This document shows, piece after piece, positions 46,881 through 55,476 of a DNA stretch of 64,000 bases. How positions within the stretch are numbered: position 1 is the first letter of the stretch; every line of letters begins with the position of its first letter. The stretch lies in assembly GCF_000577815.1 (NCBI RefSeq), contig NZ_CBYM010000013.1, positions 25,853 to 89,852 on the forward strand, written 5' to 3'. The DNA is from Clostridium saudiense. GTDB taxonomy: Bacteria > Bacillota > Clostridia > Clostridiales > Clostridiaceae. Both the position numbers and the translations under genes were made by a program. The notes beneath the pieces were generated by a model. The model made no database searches and was not told where the DNA came from. It was given only the letters and a program-made list of their open reading frames with translations.

Positions 46881-47600
46881 TTATTTAAGTGCTTGCTCTA
46901 ATGTCTTTAATCTAGACATATATTCTTCTGTGTTAGTTATAGTAACTTTAGCAATTTCCTTAACTAATTCACTTTTAGCACATTTATTATCTAATAGAGC
47001 AATATCATGAGAAGCTTGTAATATGGCATTAATTTGCTTGATATATGTTAATTCATTACTTTCATTAGTAGGTATTTTTGAAATTTCTTTTGATAATTTA
47101 TCAGCAATTACTTTAAAGTTCTTATGATATTCAGTATCTTCTTTGAGATCTTTAGTATTTTTAGCATTTTCAATTAACTTATTTAGTTCTTCTCTCATTT
47201 CTTTTAACTCGCCAGTATAATTGTCAACAATATCATCTATGATATCAATTAATTCAGGATTAGAAGTATATCCTTGAATATTATGGCTTGCAAATAAAAT
47301 AGCTCTATGTAATAAAATCTCTTCAGATAAATAATCGATACAAACACTACCGGAAGCAGGAAGTTTAGTTAATTTATCTATGATTCCATTTAAGTAATCT
47401 GTAGTAATATTATAGTATGTTTCATCAATAAAGCTAGAGTAAGGATTTTCAGCTAACTCATTAGTTTCTAGTGAGCTATCAGAGCTTGAAGTTTCAGTAG
47501 TGTCTATAATATTTGGTTCATATGCATAGGTAGGAATACTACTAGTAACAAGAGTTGATAGTGTTAATGTAGCTAAAAATAAGCTTAAATTTCTTTTCAT
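46881..47600 (-). CDS. Secreted helical protein of unknown function
   Basis: A 239-residue protein with a signal peptide (MKRNLSLFLATLTLSTLVTS, cleavage probably after TYA). The mature part is acidic and mostly helical with Leu/Ile-spaced segments, suggesting a helical bundle. I do not recognise a family. No lipobox, anchor or catalytic motif is visible, so it should be released or loosely wall-bound. Ribosome binding site AAGGAGTG precedes the ATG. It stands alone between two terminator or promoter regions. Confidence 0.75.
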   Translation of the reverse strand: MKRNLSLFLATLTLSTLVTSSIPTYAYEPNIIDTTETSSSDSSLETNELAENPYSSFIDETYYNITTDYLNGIIDKLTKLPASGSVCIDYLSEEILLHRAILFASHNIQGYTSNPELIDIIDDIVDNYTGELKEMREELNKLIENAKNTKDLKEDTEYHKNFKVIADKLSKEISKIPTNESNELTYIKQINAILQASHDIALLDNKCAKSELVKEIAKVTITNTEEYMSRLKTLEQALK

Positions 47601-47730
47601 TTGTTACACTCCTTATAATTTATTAATAATATTTAGTATGTTTAAAATAATAAATTTTATAAAGTAAATAAGAGAAATAATGAAAAAGTATGTAGTTAAT
47701 TAATAGATTAAACACACCTTATATTAAGGA

Positions 47731-47889
47731 TTATTTTCTAGAAAAGCTACCACAATCAGTACATTCTTTACTTGATACACATCCTGTATGACTGACTACT
47801 TGAATTTTATTTAGAGTACAATAATTATCTTCATTACAGTGAAATTTGCATTCAATAACAGTACAAGCGATGCTTTCATTATGTTTCAT
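47731..47889 (-). CDS. DUF1540 small cysteine-rich protein
   Basis: A 52-residue protein beginning MKHNESIACTVIECKFHCNE. Its seven Cys fit the DUF1540 pattern (I-x-C-T-V-x-E-C, Y-C-T-L, then C-T-D-C-G-S-F at the end). The ATG has AGGAGGTG 6 bases upstream, which is strong support for a real gene. The Cys spacing suggests metal binding; some clostridial DUF1540 proteins are made during sporulation. Function unknown. Confidence 0.85.
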   Translation of the reverse strand: MKHNESIACTVIECKFHCNEDNYCTLNKIQVVSHTGCVSSKECTDCGSFSRK

Positions 47890-48040
47890 GACCACACCTC
47901 CTATAAAAATTCTCAGTTTATATTACTTATTTATTTTGTCAATAAAAAGATAAAATATTCATTTTAAGGATTACATTAGAAGTATAAATAATTATATAAA
48001 AAATTAAATTATGTAAGAAAAATAATTATAGGATTTTTTA

Positions 48041-48106
48041 TTGATATATAAGAAATATAAATTTATAACAATAGTTAGATATCTAATTATTAGATATCTA
48101 ACTATT
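48041..48106 (+). promoter_or_regulatory. Promoter and MarR-type operator of the MarR/ABC operon
   Basis: TTGATA (48041-48046) and TATAAC (48064-48069) are 17 bases apart. Directly after comes a perfect 37-base palindrome (48070-48106, 18-1-18). It contains two copies of the 12-base dyad TTAGATATCTAA at 48075-48086 and 48090-48101, 15 bases centre to centre. This is the expected site for self-repression by the MarR protein encoded 41 bases downstream. Confidence 0.8.
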
Positions 48107-48146
48107 ATATGATTTTTAAATAATTTACTTTTAGGAGGCAAAGAAT

Positions 48147-48587
48147 ATGAATGATGGAGAGTTAATTAAAGTATTTATGAAACTAAAAAGGGTTCATCGT
48201 AAGAGATGCCATGATGAGTTTAGAAAGTGTGATATATCAAAGGGGCAACCTAAAATATTAAATTATTTAGCAGAAAATGATGGGAGTATACAAAAAGATA
48301 TAGCAAAAAACTGTAATATTGAACCTGCAACGGTTACGAGTATTTTATCAACTATGGAGAAAGCTGGTTTTATTGAAAGAAGGCTTAATACAAGTGATAG
48401 AAGAATTATTAATGTATATTTAACTGAAAAGGGGAAAATAACTCAGAAAAACTCTCAAAGAGCTATTTGTGAAATTGAAAAAGAATGCTTTAGGGATTTT
48501 ACTCAAGAGGAAAAGGAGCAAGCAAAAAGCTTTTTTGAAAGAATGTATAATAATTTAAGTAAAGGAGAGGAAGAAAAAAATGACTAA
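48147..48587 (+). CDS. MarR family transcriptional regulator
   Basis: A 146-residue winged-helix regulator. The DNA-recognition helix lies in QKDIAKNCNIEPATVTSIL and the wing in ERRLNTSDRRIINVYLTEKG, both typical of MarR. The ATG follows TAGGAGG. It overlaps the first exporter gene by 8 bases, so regulator and transporter are made together. A palindromic operator over the promoter suggests ligand-released autorepression. The ligand is probably a compound moved by the exporter. Confidence 0.93.
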   Translation: MNDGELIKVFMKLKRVHRKRCHDEFRKCDISKGQPKILNYLAENDGSIQKDIAKNCNIEPATVTSILSTMEKAGFIERRLNTSDRRIINVYLTEKGKITQKNSQRAICEIEKECFRDFTQEEKEQAKSFFERMYNNLSKGEEEKND

Positions 48588-50310
48588 ACTACTTAAATAC
48601 ATTAAAGGAAGTGCAATTATTTATACTATTTTAGCACCTTTAATGATGTTTATTGAAGTTATAATGGATTTGAATCAACCTAAACTTATGTCAGATATTA
48701 TAGATATAGGTGTTGCAAATGGTGATATTACTTATGTATTAAATGTTGGGTTCAAAATGATAGTAGTTGCTTTTATAGGTATACTAGGTGGAATGCTTTG
48801 TGGTGTTTTTTCTACTTTAGCTTCGATGAATATGGGAAAAAATATGAGACAAGGTTTATTTAATAAAATACAAAGTTTATCATTTTCGGAGATAGACCAA
48901 TTTAAAACATCATCATTTATTACTAGATTAACTAATGATGTAACACAAGTTCAAAATATGGTGATGATGGCACTGAGAGGGATGGTTAGATCTCCACTAA
49001 TTTGTTTAGGTGGAATTATAATGTCACTAAGTATTAGTGTTAAGCTATCAATGATATTTTTAGTTGTAATTCCATTAATAATATTAAGTGTAACTGTAAT
49101 AACAGCTAAATCAACTCCATTTTTTACTGCAATGCAAAAGAAAATAGATAATGTAAATTTAGTTATGAGAGAAAACTTATTAGGGGTTAGAGTCGTTAAG
49201 GCATTTGCTATAGAAGATAAGGTAAAAGAAAGATTTAGTTATGCAAATGATGATTTGATGAGTACTAGTATTAAAGCTCAAAGCGTAACTATACTTTTAT
49301 GGCCATTAGTTACATTGATAATGAATTTAAGTGTTGTTGCTATACTTTGGTTTGGTGGAAATTATGTTAATAAGGGTTCATTAGAAATAGGAAAGATAAT
49401 GGCATTTATAAATTATTTAGTTCAAATAATGAGTTCTTTAAATATGTTGGTAATGATTATCATTAACTTTTCTAGAGCAAAGGTATCTGCAAGTAGAATC
49501 AATGAAGTTTTAGATGTGGAATCATCAATAACGGACAAAGAAGATGCAAAGAAGATAAATAAGTTTAATATAGATTTTAAAGATGTTTACTTCAAATATA
49601 ATAAAGATGGAGATTATGTATTAAAAGGAATATCTTTTAAGGCTGAAGAAGGAGAAAAGATTGGAATTATAGGTGCTACAGGAAGTGGGAAAAGTACATT
49701 AATATCACTTATTCCAAGATTATATGATACAAGTAGTGGAACTGTAATGATTGGAAATGAAGATGTTAAAAATTTAAAAATAAATGAATTAAGATCATTA
49801 ATTGGTGTTGTACTTCAGGATACAACTCTTTTTTCGGGAAGTATTGAAGATAACTTAAAGTTTGGTAAAGAAGATGCAACTGAAGAAATGATGATAAGTT
49901 CAGTAAAAGATGCTCAAGCTTTTGAATTTATAAATGCAAATAATGAAGGATTCAATAGGGAAGTTGGACAAAGAGGTAAAAATTTATCTGGGGGGCAAAA
50001 GCAAAGAATTTCTATTGCAAGAACATTAATTAAAAATCCTAAGATATTAATTTTAGATGATTCAAGTAGTGCATTAGATATGGCAACTGAAGCAAAACTT
50101 CAAAAATCAATTAAAAATAGAATGAAAAATTCTACTATATTTCTTATAGCTCAAAGAATCTCAGCTGTGAAGGATTCCGACAAAATAATAGTTTTGGATA
50201 ATGGTGAAATTGTAGCAATTGGAAATCATGAGGAATTAATTAAAGAGTGTGATATATATAGAAGTATTGCCATATCACAACTAGGGGAGGAGGTTGTTTC
50301 AAATGCCTAG
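48580..50310 (+). CDS. Heterodimeric ABC exporter, half with degenerate ATP site
   Basis: A 576-residue half-transporter with six membrane helices (about 15-300) and an ATPase domain (about 335-570). Walker A is GATGSGKST, Q-loop VVLQDTT and signature LSGGQKQR. Walker B ends in Asp (ILILDDSSSALD) where active sites have Glu, and the switch His is replaced by Gln (LIAQRISAV). Both changes mark the non-hydrolysing site of heterodimeric exporters. It pairs with the next gene, which overlaps it by 8 bases. The MarR regulator upstream implies a role in drug or metabolite export. Confidence 0.93.
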   Translation: MTKLLKYIKGSAIIYTILAPLMMFIEVIMDLNQPKLMSDIIDIGVANGDITYVLNVGFKMIVVAFIGILGGMLCGVFSTLASMNMGKNMRQGLFNKIQSLSFSEIDQFKTSSFITRLTNDVTQVQNMVMMALRGMVRSPLICLGGIIMSLSISVKLSMIFLVVIPLIILSVTVITAKSTPFFTAMQKKIDNVNLVMRENLLGVRVVKAFAIEDKVKERFSYANDDLMSTSIKAQSVTILLWPLVTLIMNLSVVAILWFGGNYVNKGSLEIGKIMAFINYLVQIMSSLNMLVMIIINFSRAKVSASRINEVLDVESSITDKEDAKKINKFNIDFKDVYFKYNKDGDYVLKGISFKAEEGEKIGIIGATGSGKSTLISLIPRLYDTSSGTVMIGNEDVKNLKINELRSLIGVVLQDTTLFSGSIEDNLKFGKEDATEEMMISSVKDAQAFEFINANNEGFNREVGQRGKNLSGGQKQRISIARTLIKNPKILILDDSSSALDMATEAKLQKSIKNRMKNSTIFLIAQRISAVKDSDKIIVLDNGEIVAIGNHEELIKECDIYRSIAISQLGEEVVSNA

Positions 50311-52123
50311 TAGAGCAGCAATACAAATGAGGCCAGGAGCAGGTCCACATAATCTTCATAAAAAAAAGGCAGAAAAAATTAAGGATTTTAAAGGAACTGT
50401 AAAAAGGTTAGTTGGATACCTAATTGAAAAGAAAGCAAGTATTTTAATAGTATTTATTTTATGTTTTGTTACTACATTAATTAGTATATTTGGAACTAGA
50501 TTAAATGGATATACAATAGATAATTTTATTGAAACGGGAGATATGAAAGGCTTAGCTTTTATATGCACAATATTAGTTTTAATGTATTTAGTAAATATTT
50601 TTTCAACATACTATCAAAATATAGTAATGCTAAAAATAGCGCAACGAGTTTCGGCAAGAATAAGAAAAGATTTATTTATTAATCTTCAAAAACTTCCACT
50701 TAGGTATTTTGATAATAATTCAAGTGGAGATTTAATGAGTAGGCTTACAAATGATGTTGATAATATAAATACAACATTATCTCAAAGTATAACACAGCTT
50801 TTTTCAGGAATAATTAATGTTGTAGGAATGTTTATTGCAATGGTTATATTAAGTCCATTATTAACATTAATAGGAATGATAACAGTACCTTTAACTTTTA
50901 TAACCACAAAAATATTAGCAAAGAAAACTCAAAAATTTTTCGTAAAGCAACAACAAGAACTAGGAAACTTAAATGGGTATATTGAAGAAATGGTTTCAGG
51001 ACAAAAGGTTGTTTTATTATTTTCAGAAGAAGAAAAGGTTAAAGGAGAGTTTTCTGAGATAAATGAAAGGCTTACTAAAAGTGCAATAATAGCACAAGGT
51101 GTATCTTCTTTTATGGGACCTATAAATAATTTTATAAATAATATTTCATATTTAATAATTTCTGTAGTAGGTGGATATTTAATATTAAAAGGATCTGCAA
51201 TTACAGTTGGTGTAGTATTTTCATTTTTATTATATATGAGGAATTTTACTCGTCCTATAAATGAAATAATGAACTTGTTTAATACTATTCAAAGTGCACT
51301 AGCTGGTGCTGAAAGGGTGTTTGAGGTTATAGATGAAGAAAAAGAAAAGGATAAAGAAGGGGCAAAGTCTATAACTAATATTGATGGACATGTTGAACTT
51401 AAAAATGTAACTTTTTCTTATGAAAAGGGAAAAGAAATATTAAAGAATGTTTCAATAGAAGCAAAAAAAGGTGAGGTTATAGCAATAGTAGGACCTACAG
51501 GAGCTGGAAAGACTACTGTAGTTAACTTACTTACTAAGTTTTATAAAATTGATAGTGGTGAAATTTTAATTGATGGTAAAAATATTGATGATATAACAAG
51601 AGAAAGTTTAAGAAAATCAGTAGCAATGGTACTTCAAGATACTTATTTATTTTCAGAAAGTGTTAGCGAAAATATAAGATATGGTAGGTTAGAGGCTACA
51701 GAGGAAGAAATAATAGAAGCAGCTAAAATAGCAGATGCACATCATTTTATAAAACAACTGCCAGAGGGATATAATACAATTCTAGCTGATAATGGTTGTA
51801 ATTTATCACAAGGACAAAGACAGTTACTAGCTATAGCAAGAGCAATATTATCAAAAGCATCAATATTAATATTAGATGAGGCAACATCTTCAATAGATAC
51901 AAGAACAGAAGTATTAATACAAAATGCAATGCTTAAATTGATGCAAGGAAAAACAACATTTGTTATAGCACATAGATTAAGTACAATAAGAAATGCAGAT
52001 AAAATTCTAGCATTAAAAGATGGAGAAATAATTGAAAGTGGAACACATGATGAACTATTAGAGAAAAATGGGTTTTATGCTAGTTTGTATAATAGTCAAT
52101 TTAAAAATGGAACTGAAATTTAA
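50303..52123 (+). CDS. Heterodimeric ABC exporter, half with canonical Walker B
   Basis: About 606 residues from the ATG at 50303 behind GGGGAGGAGG; an in-frame TTG at 50294 is too close to that site. Six membrane helices (about 45-325) precede an ATPase domain with Walker A GPTGAGKTT, Q-loop MVLQDTY, a variant signature LSQGQRQL, Walker B with Glu (ILILDEATSSID) and switch His (VIAHRLST). The variant signature faces the degenerate site of the partner, and its own Glu and His form the working site. Together they make one exporter. Confidence 0.93.
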   Translation: MPSRAAIQMRPGAGPHNLHKKKAEKIKDFKGTVKRLVGYLIEKKASILIVFILCFVTTLISIFGTRLNGYTIDNFIETGDMKGLAFICTILVLMYLVNIFSTYYQNIVMLKIAQRVSARIRKDLFINLQKLPLRYFDNNSSGDLMSRLTNDVDNINTTLSQSITQLFSGIINVVGMFIAMVILSPLLTLIGMITVPLTFITTKILAKKTQKFFVKQQQELGNLNGYIEEMVSGQKVVLLFSEEEKVKGEFSEINERLTKSAIIAQGVSSFMGPINNFINNISYLIISVVGGYLILKGSAITVGVVFSFLLYMRNFTRPINEIMNLFNTIQSALAGAERVFEVIDEEKEKDKEGAKSITNIDGHVELKNVTFSYEKGKEILKNVSIEAKKGEVIAIVGPTGAGKTTVVNLLTKFYKIDSGEILIDGKNIDDITRESLRKSVAMVLQDTYLFSESVSENIRYGRLEATEEEIIEAAKIADAHHFIKQLPEGYNTILADNGCNLSQGQRQLLAIARAILSKASILILDEATSSIDTRTEVLIQNAMLKLMQGKTTFVIAHRLSTIRNADKILALKDGEIIESGTHDELLEKNGFYASLYNSQFKNGTEI

Positions 52124-52265
52124 ATTAATTTTAAGGTCACTTTTTGAAGAAGTTGTTTATTTAAAATACGTTTATAATATATAAATACTCACAATATAGT
52201 TTTAATAATGTTTATGATATAATTATTAAACTAAAATATTTTAAGAATTTATTGAGGGGTAAAAG

Positions 52266-53084
52266 ATGTATCGTATTGAAAATTTTGAGGTAGAAATAAA
52301 AGAATTAAATAGGAAGAGGATGATTAGGGTATATTTACCTAATGATTATGATAAGAACTTAAATAAACATTATAAAGTTATGTATATGCATGATGGACAT
52401 AATCTTTTTTATAAGGAAACCTCAGCTTATGGAGGCATATGGGATATTCAAAGTGCTATGAATAAGAGTGAGGCAAATGGAAATGATGGAGTCATAGTTG
52501 TTGGAATTGACTGTAATAGTGAAAATATTGAGGGAAGGCTTAATGAATATTCCCCATGGGTAAATAATAATCTTAAGGAATTAACTCCTGGTATGGGAAT
52601 ATACAAAGCTGGTGGGGAAGGTAAGTTGTATGGTGAATTTTTAGTAAATTCATTAAAACCATTTATTGATAATAAATATAGAACCCTAAAAACAAAAGAA
52701 AATACATTTATAGCAGGTTCTTCAATGGGCGGGTTTATATCTTTATATATTGGGTATAAGTATCCTGAAGTATTTTCTGTAATAGGTGCATTTTCAACGG
52801 CTATATGGTTTAGTAAAGAAAATTTAATGAAATTTATAAAAGAAAATTATAAAAAAGGATTAAGAGTTTATTTAGATTCAGGAACTAAAGAAACTTCTGA
52901 TGAGAGTGTTATTGCATTTAATGATATTTACGTAGATGATACTAAAGAGTTAGAAAGTTTACTTTTAAATTTAGGACAAGATAAGAAAGATATAAAAGTA
53001 GTAATTGAGGAAGGCGCAAATCATTCGGAGGATTCTTGGAGGAGAAGATTTCCAGAGTTTTTAGAATGGGTTTTAAAAGAGTAA
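52266..53084 (+). CDS. Esterase (PF00756-type alpha/beta hydrolase)
   Basis: A 272-residue alpha/beta hydrolase of the putative esterase (EstD/Fes-like) family. The nucleophile is the second Ser of GSSMGG; MYMHDGHNLF is a family marker near the N-terminus, and the catalytic His is in EGANHSEDSWR. The starting strand MYRIENFEVEI and RVYLPNDYDK fit the same family. No signal peptide. Substrate unknown; related enzymes cleave acyl or siderophore esters. The start follows GAGGGG. Confidence 0.88.
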   Translation: MYRIENFEVEIKELNRKRMIRVYLPNDYDKNLNKHYKVMYMHDGHNLFYKETSAYGGIWDIQSAMNKSEANGNDGVIVVGIDCNSENIEGRLNEYSPWVNNNLKELTPGMGIYKAGGEGKLYGEFLVNSLKPFIDNKYRTLKTKENTFIAGSSMGGFISLYIGYKYPEVFSVIGAFSTAIWFSKENLMKFIKENYKKGLRVYLDSGTKETSDESVIAFNDIYVDDTKELESLLLNLGQDKKDIKVVIEEGANHSEDSWRRRFPEFLEWVLKE

Positions 53085-53143
53085 GAATGATTTAGCTAAA
53101 TAAATTAGAAAAATATTGATAAAGAATTTAATTAGGTTAGAAT

Positions 53144-53172
53144 AAAGGGTGTTTATAATATGACACCTTTTT
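53144..53172 (+). terminator. Weak terminator after esterase gene
   Basis: AAAGGGTGT pairs with ACACCTTT with one bulged G, followed by T residues. Confidence 0.5.
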
Positions 53173-53199
53173 AGTTTATAAGAATAAAGGAGAAAAGAT

Positions 53200-53409
53200 A
53201 TGATAGTAATGTGTCCAGGATGTTCTGGTATAGATCCAGAATTAGTAAAAAAAGAATTCAAAGATGAAAAAATAGTTTTTGGCTGTATTGGAGAATGCGG
53301 TGGAAGAATGGATGAAAGTATAGTAGCTATGGTAAATGGAGAATTCGTTGAAGCAAATAGTGAAGTTGAATTTATTATTAAAGTTAAAAATATCTTATCA
53401 ATCAAGTAA
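53200..53409 (+). CDS. Small Cys-containing protein, DUF1450-like
   Basis: A 69-residue protein with paired Cys at the start (MIVMCPGCSG) and later FGCIGECGGRMDES, then VAMVNGEFVEANSEVE. The latter half resembles DUF1450 (YuzB-like) proteins, whose pattern is GCLGYCG...ALVNGE-VEA. These are thioredoxin-fold, ferredoxin-like small proteins, probably binding a metal or Fe-S cluster. The ATG follows AAAGGAG at normal spacing. An open frame on the opposite strand covers the same bases but has no such features. Confidence 0.75.
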   Translation: MIVMCPGCSGIDPELVKKEFKDEKIVFGCIGECGGRMDESIVAMVNGEFVEANSEVEFIIKVKNILSIK

Positions 53410-53588
53410 TATTTTTAATTAATAAATTAAGTTGTTGAAAAGAGCTTGTTTTGTTAAAAGTTAAGAAAATACTTTTTTCTAAACGTAGAAGGTATAATTT
53501 CAATTAACTAAATTATCAAAAAGTTGAAATTTAGAGTAAAATAACGAAAAGAAATTAGAGTTATGGTAATGATTATAAATGAGTAACA

Positions 53589-53632
53589 AAAAAATAGTGG
53601 CAATTTAGATAAATAAATTGCCACTATTTTTT
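53589..53632. terminator. Bidirectional terminator between DUF1450-like and hydrolase genes
   Basis: A perfect 19-base-pair stem (53589-53607 and 53614-53632) with A and T runs at both ends. The preceding 180 bases hold no recognised feature. Confidence 0.9.
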
Positions 53633-53649
53633 GTATAAATGTTAAATTA

Positions 53650-54618
53650 TTATTTAATATATTTTTTTAGAAAAGTTTCGATTGTCGTCCAATATAGCTG
53701 AGGATTAACGTAACTAGCTTTTGCGTGAGCAGCGCCATGGATAACTAGTTTTTCCTTTTCACCTGAAAAGGCATTATATAGTTCATCAAGCATGAAAAAT
53801 GGAACAAAGTCATCATTATCACCATGAATAAATAAAGTTGGTGTTATAGATTTCTTTATTTGTTTAATTGGAGATACTTTACTTATAAAGAATCCAGATT
53901 TAATTTTGCAAATAAGACTTGCTACTTCGAGCATTGGGAATGAATGCAACTTAAATAATGATTTTAATTGATATGCAAATTGACTCCAAGCAGATGTATA
54001 ACCACAATCTTCTATTATAGCTTTAACATTACTAGGAAGTTTTTCACCAGAAGTAGTCATTACAGTAGCAGCTCCCATTGAAACTCCAAATAATACGATT
54101 TCAGTATTAGCGTAGTTATTAATAATGTATTTAGTTAAATCAACAATATCTAATCGTTCATCCCAACCCATTCCTATGTAATTTCCTTCACTTTGACCAT
54201 GCCCACGTAAATCAGGCATTATAATATTGTACCCCATTTTGTAAAAGTTTTGAGCATAAGAAGCCATTAGCTTACCTTGTGATGTATATCCATGTACTAC
54301 TATTGCCCATTTATTTGAAGTAACTTTATTTTTTATAAGGTAGTTATGTAATTTCAAATTATCTTTTGAGGTAATGAACAAATCTTCATAGTTGCTATAT
54401 TCAAATAACCATTTCTCACTATCTATGCTTTTAACGCCACTTGTCTCATCTTGATTAGTTTTAGTGGATTTATTATTTGAATCATTATTTTTAAATACTA
54501 AATCTTTTGGGAATTTTGGATTTAGTCCTAAGTTGTACAAGTAATTACCACCATAAAATATTAACGCAATTACAGCAATAATTATTAAGCATAAAATAAT
54601 TAGTCCTAGTCCTTTCAT
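53650..54618 (-). CDS. Membrane-anchored alpha/beta hydrolase
   Basis: A 322-residue hydrolase. An N-terminal membrane helix (about 5-27) is followed by a Lys/Asn/Ser-rich linker and the catalytic domain. Motifs are VHGYTSQGK (oxyanion side), DLRGHGQSEG, nucleophile GVSMGAATVM, the acid in HGDNDDFVP and His in GAAHAKAS. It resembles the YqkD/BAAT-like peptidase-esterase group, probably facing outside the cell. Substrate not known. The ATG follows GAGGTG. Confidence 0.88.
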   Translation of the reverse strand: MKGLGLIILCLIIIAVIALIFYGGNYLYNLGLNPKFPKDLVFKNNDSNNKSTKTNQDETSGVKSIDSEKWLFEYSNYEDLFITSKDNLKLHNYLIKNKVTSNKWAIVVHGYTSQGKLMASYAQNFYKMGYNIIMPDLRGHGQSEGNYIGMGWDERLDIVDLTKYIINNYANTEIVLFGVSMGAATVMTTSGEKLPSNVKAIIEDCGYTSAWSQFAYQLKSLFKLHSFPMLEVASLICKIKSGFFISKVSPIKQIKKSITPTLFIHGDNDDFVPFFMLDELYNAFSGEKEKLVIHGAAHAKASYVNPQLYWTTIETFLKKYIK

Positions 54619-54739
54619 ACGTACACCTCTAATATTTAATTATAATACTATTATAACATGAAATAATAAAGAAAGTGTGTAAATAAATGTTAAAAAGAAG
54701 CATAGGATGAGTAGTATAAAAAGTCTTTTGGGGGATGCA

Positions 54740-55408
54740 ATGAATAAAAAAGTAGTAATTATTATTAGTGGTTTGATAATTACAAGTGGTATATTAAGCA
54801 CTAACAATATCAATTTTCAAAACAAATGTAATAAAGAGGTAAATATAGTAACTGCAGTTTCAGCTAAAGATAATTATTTTATTATTCCAGATAGTAGTAC
54901 AAGATATTTAACTGAAGATGATTTAAGGGGATTAAGTGATGAGCAATTAGAAATAGCAAGAAATGAAATATATGCAAGGCATGGATATCAATTCAAGCAA
55001 AAGAAGATGAAAAACTATTTTAATAATCAAAAGTGGTATGTTAGAAGTAATTATGAAATTACAACTGATGATTTAAGTGATATAGAATATGAAAATGTCA
55101 TGTTAATAAAGAAAGTTGAGGAAGAAGGGTTTTCAAATAGCAACGATTATTATTATGGAGATTTTATAATTCCTGATAGTAGCACTAGAAAGGTTAGTGC
55201 AGATGAATTAAAAGATTTATCGACTTATGAGTTAGCTATTGCAAGAAATGAAATATATGCAAGGCATGGATATATTTTTGTAAGTGATGAATGGAAGGAT
55301 TTTTTTGTTAATGAAGATTGGTATATTCCAACATCATACTCTGTAAAGCTTAATAGTATTGAAGAATATAACGTAGCTATGATAATAAAAGAAGAAGCAA
55401 GAAGATAG
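54740..55408 (+). CDS. Secreted or anchored protein with two YARHG domains
   Basis: About 222 residues from the ATG behind GGGGG (an in-frame ATG at 54707 has a poorer site). An N-terminal hydrophobic segment (KKVVIIISGLIITSGIL) is a signal or anchor. Two YARHG domains follow (about 45-120 and 150-222), each with IARNEIYARHGY. They are preceded by a repeated linker (FIIPDSSTR). YARHG is a small extracellular domain in Firmicutes with no proven activity. The two copies probably arose by duplication. Confidence 0.88.
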   Translation: MNKKVVIIISGLIITSGILSTNNINFQNKCNKEVNIVTAVSAKDNYFIIPDSSTRYLTEDDLRGLSDEQLEIARNEIYARHGYQFKQKKMKNYFNNQKWYVRSNYEITTDDLSDIEYENVMLIKKVEEEGFSNSNDYYYGDFIIPDSSTRKVSADELKDLSTYELAIARNEIYARHGYIFVSDEWKDFFVNEDWYIPTSYSVKLNSIEEYNVAMIIKEEARR

Positions 55409-55425
55409 AACTGAGATAAAAATAT

Positions 55426-55458
55426 GAGCTCCTATATAGTTTGAAATAGGAGCTCTTT
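55426..55458. terminator. Terminator between YARHG and asnB genes
   Basis: Stem GAGCTCCTAT / ATAGGAGCTC (10 base pairs) with a short T tail; the genes are convergent. Confidence 0.75.
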
Positions 55459-55476
55459 ATAAATAATATAAATATT

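Noticed and set aside
53073..53405. 110-residue open frame on the minus strand
   Set aside because: It covers the DUF1450-like gene on the plus strand, which has a good ribosome binding site and recognisable Cys motifs; the minus frame has neither.
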